Shown here: piece after piece, positions 1-7,111 of the stretch
Layout: the number at the start of each line of letters is the position of its first letter
Numbering within the stretch: position 1 is the first letter of the stretch
Assembly: GCA_046565505.1 (NCBI GenBank)
Contig: JBKHYJ010000008.1
Span: forward strand, 1-22,348
Source of the DNA: JBKHYJ01 sp046565505
GTDB lineage: Bacteria; Acidobacteriota; Blastocatellia; UBA7656
Direction of reading: 5' to 3'
Length of the DNA: 22,348 bases
The notes under the pieces: model-generated
Database searches by the model: none
What the model saw: only the letters and a program-made list of their open reading frames with translations
What the model was told of the DNA's origin: nothing
Translations under genes and position numbers: made by a program

Positions 1-552
1 AGCCGCGAAGTAAGAGTTAGGCCTGTGTAACGAACAACTGCGTCACAAATATTACGCGGGGGCCGCAGCCGAAGTCTTTAGAAATGGTTGAATTTTTTCT
101 CAAATATTCTTTAAAAACTTTTTCAAACCGACCAGTTACAGCCCTCCCATTAATCTGCCTCACCGCGGAATGTACATGCCCGACAGCGCCCGGGTGGAGG
201 CTGTTTACGCCTGCAAAATCCAGCTTTATAGCACTGATAGGGTGACTACAGAATTTCCCCGAAGCGATGCCTTTGTTGGACCCGTCACAAACCTGGAAAG
301 GTGCAAACATTGCCATATTTATCGAGGTCTTGCTTTGATTTATCATGGCAGTAATATTACATGAAGTAATCTCAGTTATTTGTTGCGCTAGGTTAGGATC
401 AGAGCCGGGGGAGTAACTCTAAGGTGGTCTGTCTAACAGAGCTTAGACAGGAAGTGCCACAGAACACTCCTGTGAGTCTTACAGGTTGCCCCGAGTGGCG
501 AATCAAAATGGAGCGAGTTGGGAAATAATAAGGCTTGCCTTAGCGAGAAACC
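1..552. other. Intergenic region with stem-loops, no convincing gene
   Basis: I see no supported gene here. The open frames in this stretch have no ribosome-binding site and no recognisable motif. The part nearest the MOSC gene holds inverted repeats: an 8-bp perfect stem CTGTCTAA/TTAGACAG with a 6-nt loop (429-450), two weaker 5-bp pairings just after it (about 457-485), and a 14-nt perfect palindrome TAAGGCTTGCCTTA (529-542) ending 10 nt before the MOSC start codon. These could be leader RNA structure or an operator. No riboswitch family was recognised. Confidence 0.5.
429..450 (+). repeat. Inverted repeat upstream of MOSC gene
   Basis: The arms CTGTCTAA (429-436) and TTAGACAG (443-450) are exact reverse complements around the 6-nt loop CAGAGC. 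It lies about 100 nt upstream of the MOSC start and has no following T-run, so it is not an obvious intrinsic terminator. Its function is unknown. Confidence 0.55.
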
Positions 553-1284
553 ATGATTAAAGAAATCGGAAGAGTAAAAGCTCTTTACAGATACCCTGTG
601 AAATCAATGGCTTGCGAGCCAATGGGGTCCGCGACGCTCGGTTGGCATGGCTTCGCGGGAGATAGGCGATTCGCGTTTGTCCGCAAAGGGGATATGACGG
701 GATTCCCCTGGCTGACGGCAGGCAAATATCCCCTGCTGGTGCGGTACGTCCCATTCACACGAGACGCGGAACAGTCACAGGGCCATACTTTGTATGTACG
801 AACACCAGCCGGGCGCGAATTAGAGCTTCGGGGCGCAGCAATACAGGAAGAGTTATCAAATGCCTTTGGCTCGCAGGTTGAGTTGATGCAGCTAGACACA
901 GGCGTATTCGATGAGGGCAACGTTTCCATAATAAGCCAATCAACCATAAGCGCGGTGCAGCAAAAGGTTGGAATGAGCGTCGAAGCAGAAAGATTCCGCC
1001 CTAACATAGTCATCGAGACGGCAGACGGCGAGCCATTTGAAGAAGACGGCTGGCTTGGTAAGATTCTTCATTTCGGCGGCGAAGCGAACTCCGCGGCCGT
1101 CAACGTCTACATGCGGGACGTTCGCTGTATGATGATTAATCTAGACCCCTCAACGGGGGAAGCAAATGCTACAGTGCTGAAGGCGGTAGCTCGAATGAAC
1201 GAGAATTGTGCGGGCGTATATGCCACGGCTACGAAGATAGGGCGAATAGCCGTGGGAGATAAAATCTTCCTCCAAGAGATATGA
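553..1284 (+). CDS. MOSC domain-containing protein
   Basis: The 243-residue protein has an N-terminal MOSC beta-barrel region, with LYRYPVKSM near residue 12 and the typical GFAGDRRFAFV at about 33-43. A C-terminal MOSC core follows, containing RFRPNIVIE (about 146-154) and VRCMMINLDPSTGE (about 192-205) with the Cys that is conserved in many MOSC proteins. MOSC domains are sulfur- or molybdenum-cofactor-handling modules related to the Moco sulfurase C-terminus and to YcbX/mARC, where they bind Moco and reduce N-hydroxylated compounds. There is no fused ferredoxin domain as in YcbX, so the electron partner and substrate are unknown. The ATG at 553 is the natural start by alignment with the family, but the preceding GCGAGAAACC is a weak ribosome-binding site. 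The gene stands alone, more than 400 nt before transketolase. Confidence 0.85.
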   Translation: MIKEIGRVKALYRYPVKSMACEPMGSATLGWHGFAGDRRFAFVRKGDMTGFPWLTAGKYPLLVRYVPFTRDAEQSQGHTLYVRTPAGRELELRGAAIQEELSNAFGSQVELMQLDTGVFDEGNVSIISQSTISAVQQKVGMSVEAERFRPNIVIETADGEPFEEDGWLGKILHFGGEANSAAVNVYMRDVRCMMINLDPSTGEANATVLKAVARMNENCAGVYATATKIGRIAVGDKIFLQEI

Positions 1285-1568
1285 GTCGGCCGCCGAGACC
1301 GAGAGGGGGCTGACACGAAGTCCCATTCCGATTTTGAATCTTCCCGTATGCTATTCGATGAGCAGGTTAAAGCTCACCCCCGTTCAGTAGTGGCAGCCTT
1401 ACGTGACGCGGGGGCGGGAGGCGTGTGACGAACGGTTGAGAAGAATAGCGGCATGTCGCAGGCCGTGCGCGCAGCCCGCGGCACGGGCCATCTGCGATTG
1501 CGATAGAGCGCGAGGTCCGGGTGGCCCTGGTGACTCACAAGGCGCTTGAGGTTCGGCGCGTCCGCTCA

Positions 1569-1595
1569 TTGACCTTCATATTTAAAAAGTATAAT
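1569..1595 (+). promoter_or_regulatory. Sigma70-type promoter candidate for transketolase
   Basis: TTGACC (1569-1574) and a perfect TATAAT (1590-1595) are separated by 15 nt, shorter than the usual 16-18. This would start transcription near 1602 and give a leader of about 120 nt before the transketolase ATG. The call rests on sequence match only. Confidence 0.5.
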
Positions 1596-1650
1596 CTCGC
1601 GGCTACCTGAGATTGGCGGACCGCAATCCCACGATGTTTGAGCCGGGCCT

Positions 1651-1674
1651 TGTTTCAGCGAATTCGCTGAAACA
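1651..1674. repeat. Perfect 24-nt palindrome in the transketolase leader
   Basis: The half-site TGTTTCAGCGAA (1651-1662) is followed directly by its exact reverse complement (1663-1674), centred on GAATTC. It lies downstream of the promoter candidate and 46 nt before the transketolase ATG. That position suits either a repressor operator or a leader hairpin. No T-run follows, so it is not an intrinsic terminator. Confidence 0.75.
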
Positions 1675-1720
1675 GTCGCCGCTCCCGCTAGATCCTAGTT
1701 TTAATTGAGGAGATAATTAT

Positions 1721-3781
1721 ATGGTACAAAGGTTAAGGCCGGCGGGCGCCGGCGCATCTCACAACGCGGCGGTAGACGAACTCTGCATAAATACTATAAG
1801 AACGCTAGCCATGGACGCTGTACAGCAGGCAAACTCGGGCCACCCGGGTACGCCCATGGCTTTGGCCCCCGTCGCTTATACTCTCTGGGACCGCTTCCTT
1901 CGGCACAATCCGCTCAACCCGCACTGGCCGAACCGCGACCGCTTCGTGCTTTCGGCGGGACACGCGTCGATGTTGCTCTACGCGATGTTGCACCTCTCCG
2001 GTTACGACCTCCCCCTCGAAGAGATAAAACGCTTCCGGCAATGGGAGTCGAAGACGCCGGGACACCCCGAATATGGGCATACCCCTGGAGTCGAGACGAC
2101 AACGGGCCCTCTGGGACAGGGCGTGGCAAACTCGGTCGGCATGGCTTTAGCCGAGCGCTGGCTCGCCGCACACTTCAATCGCCCCGATTTCGAGGTCGTG
2201 AATCACAGGGTGTATGCCATAGCAGGTGATGGCTGCATTATGGAGGGGGTCTCGCAGGAGGCCGCCTCGCTGGCAGGGCATCTCAAACTCAATAAGCTGG
2301 TGTGGATATATGATAACAACCATATAACGATCGAGGGCAATACGGCGCTGGCTTTCAGCGATGATGTGGCGGCGCGTTTCATCTCTTACCACTGGAACGT
2401 GTTGCGCGTCGGCGACGCCAACGACCTCGACCTAGTCGATAGCGCCTTGCGGGTCGCGCTTAATGAAACCGAGCGGCCGACGCTCATAATAATCGACAGC
2501 CACATCGCCTGGGGCGCCCCGAATAAACAGGACACCTCGGCGGCTCACGGCGAGCCGCTCGGCGAAGAAGAGATTCGTTTGACGAAGCAAAAGTATGGCT
2601 GGCCGCCGGACGCGAAATTCCTTGTGCCTGACGAAACAAAATCCTACACCAACCGTTCAACCGAAAAGGGCGGCCGGCTAGAAGCGGAATGGAACGAGCT
2701 TTTTAAGTCTTATAAGGCGAAGCACGCCGACCTCGCAGAGCAATGGGAGCGCATGCAAGCCGGCGAATTGCCCGACGGGTGGGATCAAAATATCCCGACA
2801 TTTCCCGCGGACGAAAAAGGAGTGGCCGGCCGCGACGCCAGCGCGAAAGTGTTAAATGCCATCAGCGCAAGAGTCCCGTGGCTGGTCGGCGGGTCCGCTG
2901 ACCTTGCGCCTTCGACTAAAACTCGGATCACCGATGGCGGCGACTGCGAGGCGGGGTCTTACGCGGGGCGTAATCTTCACTTCGGAGTCCGCGAGCATGC
3001 GATGGGCGCCATACTTAATGGCATGACGCTCTCAAAATTGCGGGCCTACGGGTCAGGGTTCCTGATCTTCTCTGACTACATGCGCGCACCGATTCGGCTT
3101 TCCGCGCTGATGGATTTGCCTGTGATTTATATATTCACGCACGACTCGATAGGCGTCGGAGAGGACGGTCCGACCCACCAGCCGATCGAGCAATTAATCT
3201 CTTTGCGCGCGATACCTCAGCTATTCGTGATACGGCCTGCCGACGCGAACGAAGTGACCGAGGCCTGGCGCTTTACGCTGGGCTGTAAAGATCACCCGGT
3301 CGCCCTCATTTTGAGCCGGCAGCCGCTCCCGACAATTGACCGCGCGAAGTATGCGAAGGCCGACGGATTAACAAAGGGCGCGTATACGCTCGCCGAGTGC
3401 GGAGGCACGCCCGACGTGATACTGATGGCAACAGGGTCCGAAGTACATTTGTGCCTCGCCGCTCACGAGCAATTAATCTCCGAAGGAATCAGCTCGCGCG
3501 TCGTGAGCCTGCCATGCTGGGAGGTCTTTGAAAGGCAGACTGAACAGTACCGCGACAGCGTCCTACCATCTTCGGTCCGCGCGAGAGTTGCGGTCGAGGC
3601 TGGTTCGAGCCTGGGCTGGCGCAGGTACGTCGGCATAGATGGCGGCGTGATCGCGCGCAGGGATTTCGGGGCGTCCGCCCCTATGAAGGAGTTGCTGAAG
3701 CAGTTCGGCTTCACGGTCGAAAATGTGGTGAAGGAGGCGAAAGCGACGATCGCGAGGTGTCGCAAATCCGGCTCCGAGTGA
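1721..3781 (+). CDS. tkt: Transketolase
   Basis: The 686-residue protein has the usual length of bacterial transketolase, a thiamine-diphosphate enzyme of the pentose phosphate pathway. It transfers two-carbon ketol units between xylulose 5-phosphate and ribose 5-phosphate or erythrose 4-phosphate. Visible motifs are SGHPGTPMALAP near residue 40 (substrate His), the thiamine-diphosphate motif starting GDGCIMEG and ending in DNNHITIEGNT (about 169-208), FGVREHAMGA near 424 with the cofactor-activating Glu, and HDSIGVGEDGPTHQP near 475 in the pyrimidine-binding domain. A short N-terminal extension of about 17 residues precedes the first conserved helix. The ATG has a good ribosome-binding site, AGGAG eight nt upstream. 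The gene appears monocistronic, with its own promoter candidate and a hairpin after the stop. Confidence 0.96.
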   Translation: MVQRLRPAGAGASHNAAVDELCINTIRTLAMDAVQQANSGHPGTPMALAPVAYTLWDRFLRHNPLNPHWPNRDRFVLSAGHASMLLYAMLHLSGYDLPLEEIKRFRQWESKTPGHPEYGHTPGVETTTGPLGQGVANSVGMALAERWLAAHFNRPDFEVVNHRVYAIAGDGCIMEGVSQEAASLAGHLKLNKLVWIYDNNHITIEGNTALAFSDDVAARFISYHWNVLRVGDANDLDLVDSALRVALNETERPTLIIIDSHIAWGAPNKQDTSAAHGEPLGEEEIRLTKQKYGWPPDAKFLVPDETKSYTNRSTEKGGRLEAEWNELFKSYKAKHADLAEQWERMQAGELPDGWDQNIPTFPADEKGVAGRDASAKVLNAISARVPWLVGGSADLAPSTKTRITDGGDCEAGSYAGRNLHFGVREHAMGAILNGMTLSKLRAYGSGFLIFSDYMRAPIRLSALMDLPVIYIFTHDSIGVGEDGPTHQPIEQLISLRAIPQLFVIRPADANEVTEAWRFTLGCKDHPVALILSRQPLPTIDRAKYAKADGLTKGAYTLAECGGTPDVILMATGSEVHLCLAAHEQLISEGISSRVVSLPCWEVFERQTEQYRDSVLPSSVRARVAVEAGSSLGWRRYVGIDGGVIARRDFGASAPMKELLKQFGFTVENVVKEAKATIARCRKSGSE

Positions 3782-3790
3782 ATCTGGATC

Positions 3791-3826
3791 AGCCGGCGTC
3801 CCTGCTACTCGGCGGGGATGCCGGCT
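3791..3826 (+). terminator. Hairpin after transketolase, possible terminator
   Basis: AGCCGGCGTCCC (3791-3802) pairs with GGGATGCCGGCT (3815-3826) over 12 positions with one G-U pair and a 12-nt loop. It begins 9 nt after the transketolase stop. Only CAATAATT follows, not a U-tract, so its efficiency as an intrinsic terminator is uncertain. It also lies beyond the 3' end of the facing minus-strand gene and could serve both. Confidence 0.5.
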
Positions 3827-3914
3827 CAATAATTAGACGCCAGTGGGCCTGTATCGGCGAGCGGGGCCGCGCGTAAGACCAAGCCTTTTATTCTCGCGGC
3901 AGGAAGATGCAAAG

Positions 3915-4982
3915 CTATTGCTGGACCGCCTTAAGCAGGATCGACTTTCGCGGGCTGTCCGCCACATCGCCGAGCGTCTTTCTTAGCCAATCCTTTCGGC
4001 CGGCGTCCCCCGCCTTAGCTATTTCTAAAAGCTCATTGAAATTATATTCAATAAACATCTCCGTGGTCGGCCCCGCCGCCTGGTAGACATTGCTTATTTC
4101 TTTTTCCGTGACATCAGACCTCGACTTGTCGAGAAAAAATCGCTCCCGCTCAGCATCCCATACAAAATAGGCCCGCTACCCCTTTGCAAAGAGTGCCCGT
4201 GGCGCATTCGCCCCGCCACAGCCGGGAATCTCATAGGCGATCAGGAATTGCAGAGGCACCGTGTATGTGCCGTTGTCCATTCCGTATCGAAGAAGAACCG
4301 ATTTATAAGAGTGGCCCCGGTGTTTTTGGCAGGTCGTGCTATGGCCTTCGACCGGGTAGGATAAAACTTGCTTAACGCTTCCTTCTCCTACCTGATACCA
4401 AACGTCGCCGTAAGCCAGCGTCGCCGAGCCTTTGCCCCGGAGTTCTCTGATTACAAACCACGACCGATTATCGGCGCTTTCGATGCGATGCGTCGGCGGC
4501 GCGTCTCTCGTCCCGCGGGAATCTATAACGCCTACGAGCTTCCATTGGCCTCGCGAAAGCGCCGTCTTCGTCATCCTAAAAATAAGATACTGATAGAAAT
4601 CGCTATCCTCTAATGAAATCTTTAGAGCGACAGTCTCGCCCTGCTCCTCGTCAATCGTACTGATATCAAAAGTTTCAGCGCTGCAATTACCGCGGCACCT
4701 GTAAGACACGCCATCAGGAATTCCTATTTTCAGCAATTTCCATATTTGCTTCAGGTCAATGTTTTCGTTTACGTCAATGTACCACTCAATGAGATAAGGA
4801 GAGGGGGAGCCAGTTTCCGACGGAGCCGACTCATTGACAGAACCCCCGGGCTTGTTCTGCGCCATGTTTTCGGGGGAATCCTTTTGCCTTACACCTCTGA
4901 CCAGACCATTCCCGCTGCCCTGAGAAGCGATGACAAGGCACAGTATGAATATGAAGGGTAGGGGACGGATAATAGGCTTCAC
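3915..4982 (-). pseudogene. Secreted hypothetical protein interrupted by one in-frame TAG
   Basis: The frame opens with a GTG (4980-4982) that has GGGAG four nt upstream. It encodes a signal peptide (hydrophobic stretch at residues 8-20), a low-complexity linker rich in Ser, Pro, Glu and Asn (about 30-62), and a globular part with Cys pairs (YRCRGNCS near 94-101, TTCQKH near 216). I recognise no family. The first stop is TAG at 4176-4178, giving 268 residues. The same frame then runs on for 86 more sense codons to TAG at 3915-3917, and this extension looks protein-like, with RAYFVWDAERERFFLDKS right after the stop and then EYNFNELLEIA and KDWLRKTLGDVADSP. The full frame would be 355 codons with one internal amber. 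A recent nonsense mutation (CAG to TAG is one base), a sequencing error or readthrough could each explain it. If the first stop is real, the product is a 268-residue protein at 4176-4982. Confidence 0.65.
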
Positions 4983-5082
4983 TGTACTCCCGTATAAGCG
5001 ACGCCGGCTCGACCCGACTGGGTGAATGCGAGCACATCACATTTGGTATTATGATCGAATCTCTAATTAAGCACCACGAAAA

Positions 5083-5087
5083 AGGAG
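5083..5087 (+). promoter_or_regulatory. Ribosome-binding site deciding the tag start
   Basis: AGGAG lies 9 nt before the ATG at 5097 but directly abuts the TTG codons at 5088 and 5091. The spacing therefore selects ATG 5097 as the start. Confidence 0.75.
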
Positions 5088-5096
5088 TTGTTGGAC

Positions 5097-5651
5097 ATGC
5101 AGAGATGCGAATGGGCAAAGACCGATCTATCCATTATTTACCACGACACGGAGTGGGGCGTGCCCAGGCATGATGACCGCACCCTGTTTGAGTTCTTAAT
5201 TCTTGAGGGTGCGCAGGCGGGGCTTAGCTGGGAAACGATACTGAAGAAAAGAGAGAGTTATCGCAGGGCGTTCGATAATTTTGACCCCGTTCTGGTCGCG
5301 GAATATGGCCGCGACAAAGTACAAGAACTGCTCGCGAATCCAGGCATAATCCGCAACCGCCTCAAGGTCGAGGCTGCGGTCGGCAACGCGGCCGCTTTCC
5401 TCAAAGTGCAGGAAGAGTACGGAAGCTTTGACGCTTACATCTGGCAATTTGTGAATGGCCGTCCAATGAAGAATGATTGGAAATCGCCGGCGCTTCAGAC
5501 CCACACGGTCGAGTCAGACACTATGAGTAAAGAACTGAAGCGCCGAGGATTCAAGTTCGTGGGAACAACTATCTGCTATGCATTCATGCAGGCCATCGGA
5601 ATGGTGAATGACCATAGGGAAAACTGTTTTCGTTATAAAGAGATTGGCTAG
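5097..5651 (+). CDS. tag: DNA-3-methyladenine glycosylase I
   Basis: The 184-residue protein removes 3-methyladenine from alkylated DNA by cleaving the N-glycosidic bond, starting base-excision repair. It matches the E. coli Tag pattern throughout: MQRCEWAKTD at the start with the zinc Cys4, YHDTEWGVP with the zinc His16, LEGAQAGLSWETILKKRE with the conserved Glu of the pocket, GIIRNRLKVEA, the highly conserved KRRGFKFVGTTICYAFMQA, and VNDHRENCF supplying the last two zinc ligands (His and Cys). Length is normal for the family. The ATG at 5097 is chosen over upstream TTG codons because of ribosome-binding-site spacing and because it puts Cys at position 4 as in E. coli. It is divergent from the preceding secreted-protein gene, and the 114-nt gap must carry both promoters. 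Confidence 0.95.
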   Translation: MQRCEWAKTDLSIIYHDTEWGVPRHDDRTLFEFLILEGAQAGLSWETILKKRESYRRAFDNFDPVLVAEYGRDKVQELLANPGIIRNRLKVEAAVGNAAAFLKVQEEYGSFDAYIWQFVNGRPMKNDWKSPALQTHTVESDTMSKELKRRGFKFVGTTICYAFMQAIGMVNDHRENCFRYKEIG

Positions 5652-5742
5652 GTCCAGATCGCCCGCATAAGCCTCGCCGGCCGCCGCCTCGGTGGTAGTA
5701 ACTGTCCCGCGGGCGTCCCCGCGCCTAGCGTATCGCTAAGAC

Positions 5743-5759
5743 TACCCTTCATAAGGGTA
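5743..5759. repeat. Short hairpin between tag and the methyltransferase gene
   Basis: TACCCTT (5743-5749) and AAGGGTA (5753-5759) form a perfect 7-bp stem with a 3-nt loop. A second small perfect repeat, TAGCG-TAT-CGCTA, lies just upstream (5726-5738). Neither has a T-run. They may mark the end of the tag transcript, but this is weak. Confidence 0.35.
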
Positions 5760-5791
5760 TGCTTGTACTCATGGACGGGCATTGCGCTTGA

Positions 5792-5821
5792 TTGATAAAG
5801 GCTATAAGCTGAAGCCATAAT
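5792..5821 (+). promoter_or_regulatory. Sigma70-type promoter candidate for the methyltransferase
   Basis: TTGATA (5792-5797) and CATAAT (5816-5821) are each five of six to consensus, with an 18-nt spacer. Transcription would start near 5828, about 24 nt before the ATG. An overlapping weaker pair (TTGCGC and TATAAG, 15-nt spacer) also exists. Confidence 0.45.
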
Positions 5822-5851
5822 AGACCAGATTCATTTATGGGGAGATGAGGT

Positions 5852-6868
5852 ATGTCCGATCAAACGCCGCAACCTTCACCTGCGCTTTTCTTTGAAACGG
5901 TCAACGCTTATCAACGGACGGAGGCCATTAAAGCAGCTATCCAACTGGACCTGTTCGGCGCCATTGGTGATGGCGGTAAAGATTCTCAAGCCCTGGCAAA
6001 GATATGCGGGGCGTCGGAGCGTGGATTGCGCATTTTGTGCGATTACCTGGTCGTCACAGGATTTTTAACAAAAGACGGAGGACACTATAACCTCACAACG
6101 GACTCTGCAATATTCCTCGACCCGCGCTCGCCGGCGTACTGTGGCGGGGCTGTAGAGTTTCTCCTCTCGCCGGTGTTAACAGGGGGATTCAAAGAACTGG
6201 CATCAAGTGTGCGAAAAGGAGGGACGGCAATTGGTGAGGAGGGAACCATCGCGCCCGAGCATCCCGTGTGGGTTCAGTTCGCGCGCGCGATGGGCCCAAT
6301 AAGCATGATGCCTGCACAATTGCTGGCGAGACTTGTCGACCCCAAGGCAAGTGGGAAGCTAAAGGTCCTGGATATAGCGGCGGGACATGGGACGTATGGG
6401 GTCGAGTTTGCCAGGCAGAACCCCGCCGCCGAAATAACGGCCGTAGACTGGCCCAACGTCTTAGAGGTGGCTCGGGAGAATGCCTCGGCTGCGGGAGTCA
6501 TTGACCGCTACAGCACCATTGCGGGAAGCGCATTCGATGTAGATTACGGCGATGGCTACGACGTGGTGTTGCTCACAAACTTCTTGCATCATTTCGACAT
6601 GGTCACCTGCGAAAGATTGTTGAAGAAAGTCTATGAATCGCTCGCCGCCGGCGGCAAGGCGGTCGCGTTAGAGTTTGTCCCCAACGAAGACCGAGTGTCG
6701 CCGCGAGAGGCTGCCGCGTTTAGCCTTGTTATGTTGGCAACAACGCCGAGCGGTGATGCTTACACGTTTTCTCAGTTTGAGCGGATGTTTCATAATTCGG
6801 GCTTCACAAGAAGCGAATTTCATCCGCTGCCGCCATCATTTGAGCAGGTGGTAATTTCTTATAAGTAA
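5852..6868 (+). CDS. SAM-dependent O-methyltransferase, acetylserotonin/plant OMT type
   Basis: The 338-residue protein has the two-part structure of the Methyltransf_2 family. The N-terminal winged-helix dimerisation domain (about 10-95) contains QRTEAIKAAIQLDLFGAI and SERGLRILCDYLVVTGFL. The C-terminal Rossmann-type methyltransferase domain has the SAM motif KVLDIAAGHGTYG (171-183), the acidic VDWP (198-201) and TNFLHHFD (242-249) around the usual general-base region. Relatives methylate hydroxyl groups of aromatic or polyketide/peptide substrates. Here the substrate is unknown. The ATG has GGGGAG seven nt upstream. The gene faces the minus-strand cluster and could be a tailoring enzyme of it, but strand and distance do not prove this. 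The following 243 nt to the DUF5916 gene hold nothing I can identify. Confidence 0.88.
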   Translation: MSDQTPQPSPALFFETVNAYQRTEAIKAAIQLDLFGAIGDGGKDSQALAKICGASERGLRILCDYLVVTGFLTKDGGHYNLTTDSAIFLDPRSPAYCGGAVEFLLSPVLTGGFKELASSVRKGGTAIGEEGTIAPEHPVWVQFARAMGPISMMPAQLLARLVDPKASGKLKVLDIAAGHGTYGVEFARQNPAAEITAVDWPNVLEVARENASAAGVIDRYSTIAGSAFDVDYGDGYDVVLLTNFLHHFDMVTCERLLKKVYESLAAGGKAVALEFVPNEDRVSPREAAAFSLVMLATTPSGDAYTFSQFERMFHNSGFTRSEFHPLPPSFEQVVISYK

Positions 6869-7111
6869 AATCCGTGATGTATAGGGCCAGGATGGAATTT
6901 TCACATATCGTTGCCGGCTACTCTTTGGTCTTCAGTTTCTATCACATATTCATACATCGAAGAGTCTGATAACCTTTCATAAAGTCTACATAGCCGAATC
7001 TATTGTAAAGAGCTAGGGATCCATAAGGCTCGTTATCGGACGTGTTTGATGGCATGCTTTTTAACCGGATTATTTCCTGGCAAGGTCGAAACGTGTTTGC
7101 TCAACCCTTGA

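Larger units (their letters stand above)
1285..1720. other. Intergenic region holding the transketolase promoter and leader
   Basis: No gene is seen in these 436 nt. The first half is GC-rich and contains an imperfect inverted repeat around CCGTGC/GCACGG (about 1463-1486). The second half holds a promoter-like pair, a 24-nt palindrome and the transketolase ribosome-binding site, listed separately. Confidence 0.5.

Noticed and set aside
17..364. Two open frames of 109 and 64 codons on opposite strands at the left edge
   Set aside because: No ribosome-binding site, no recognisable motif, and they overlap each other. The composition is AT-richer than the real genes.
429..485. Molybdenum-cofactor riboswitch before the MOSC gene
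   Set aside because: I could not match the conserved Moco RNA elements. Only generic stem-loops are visible.
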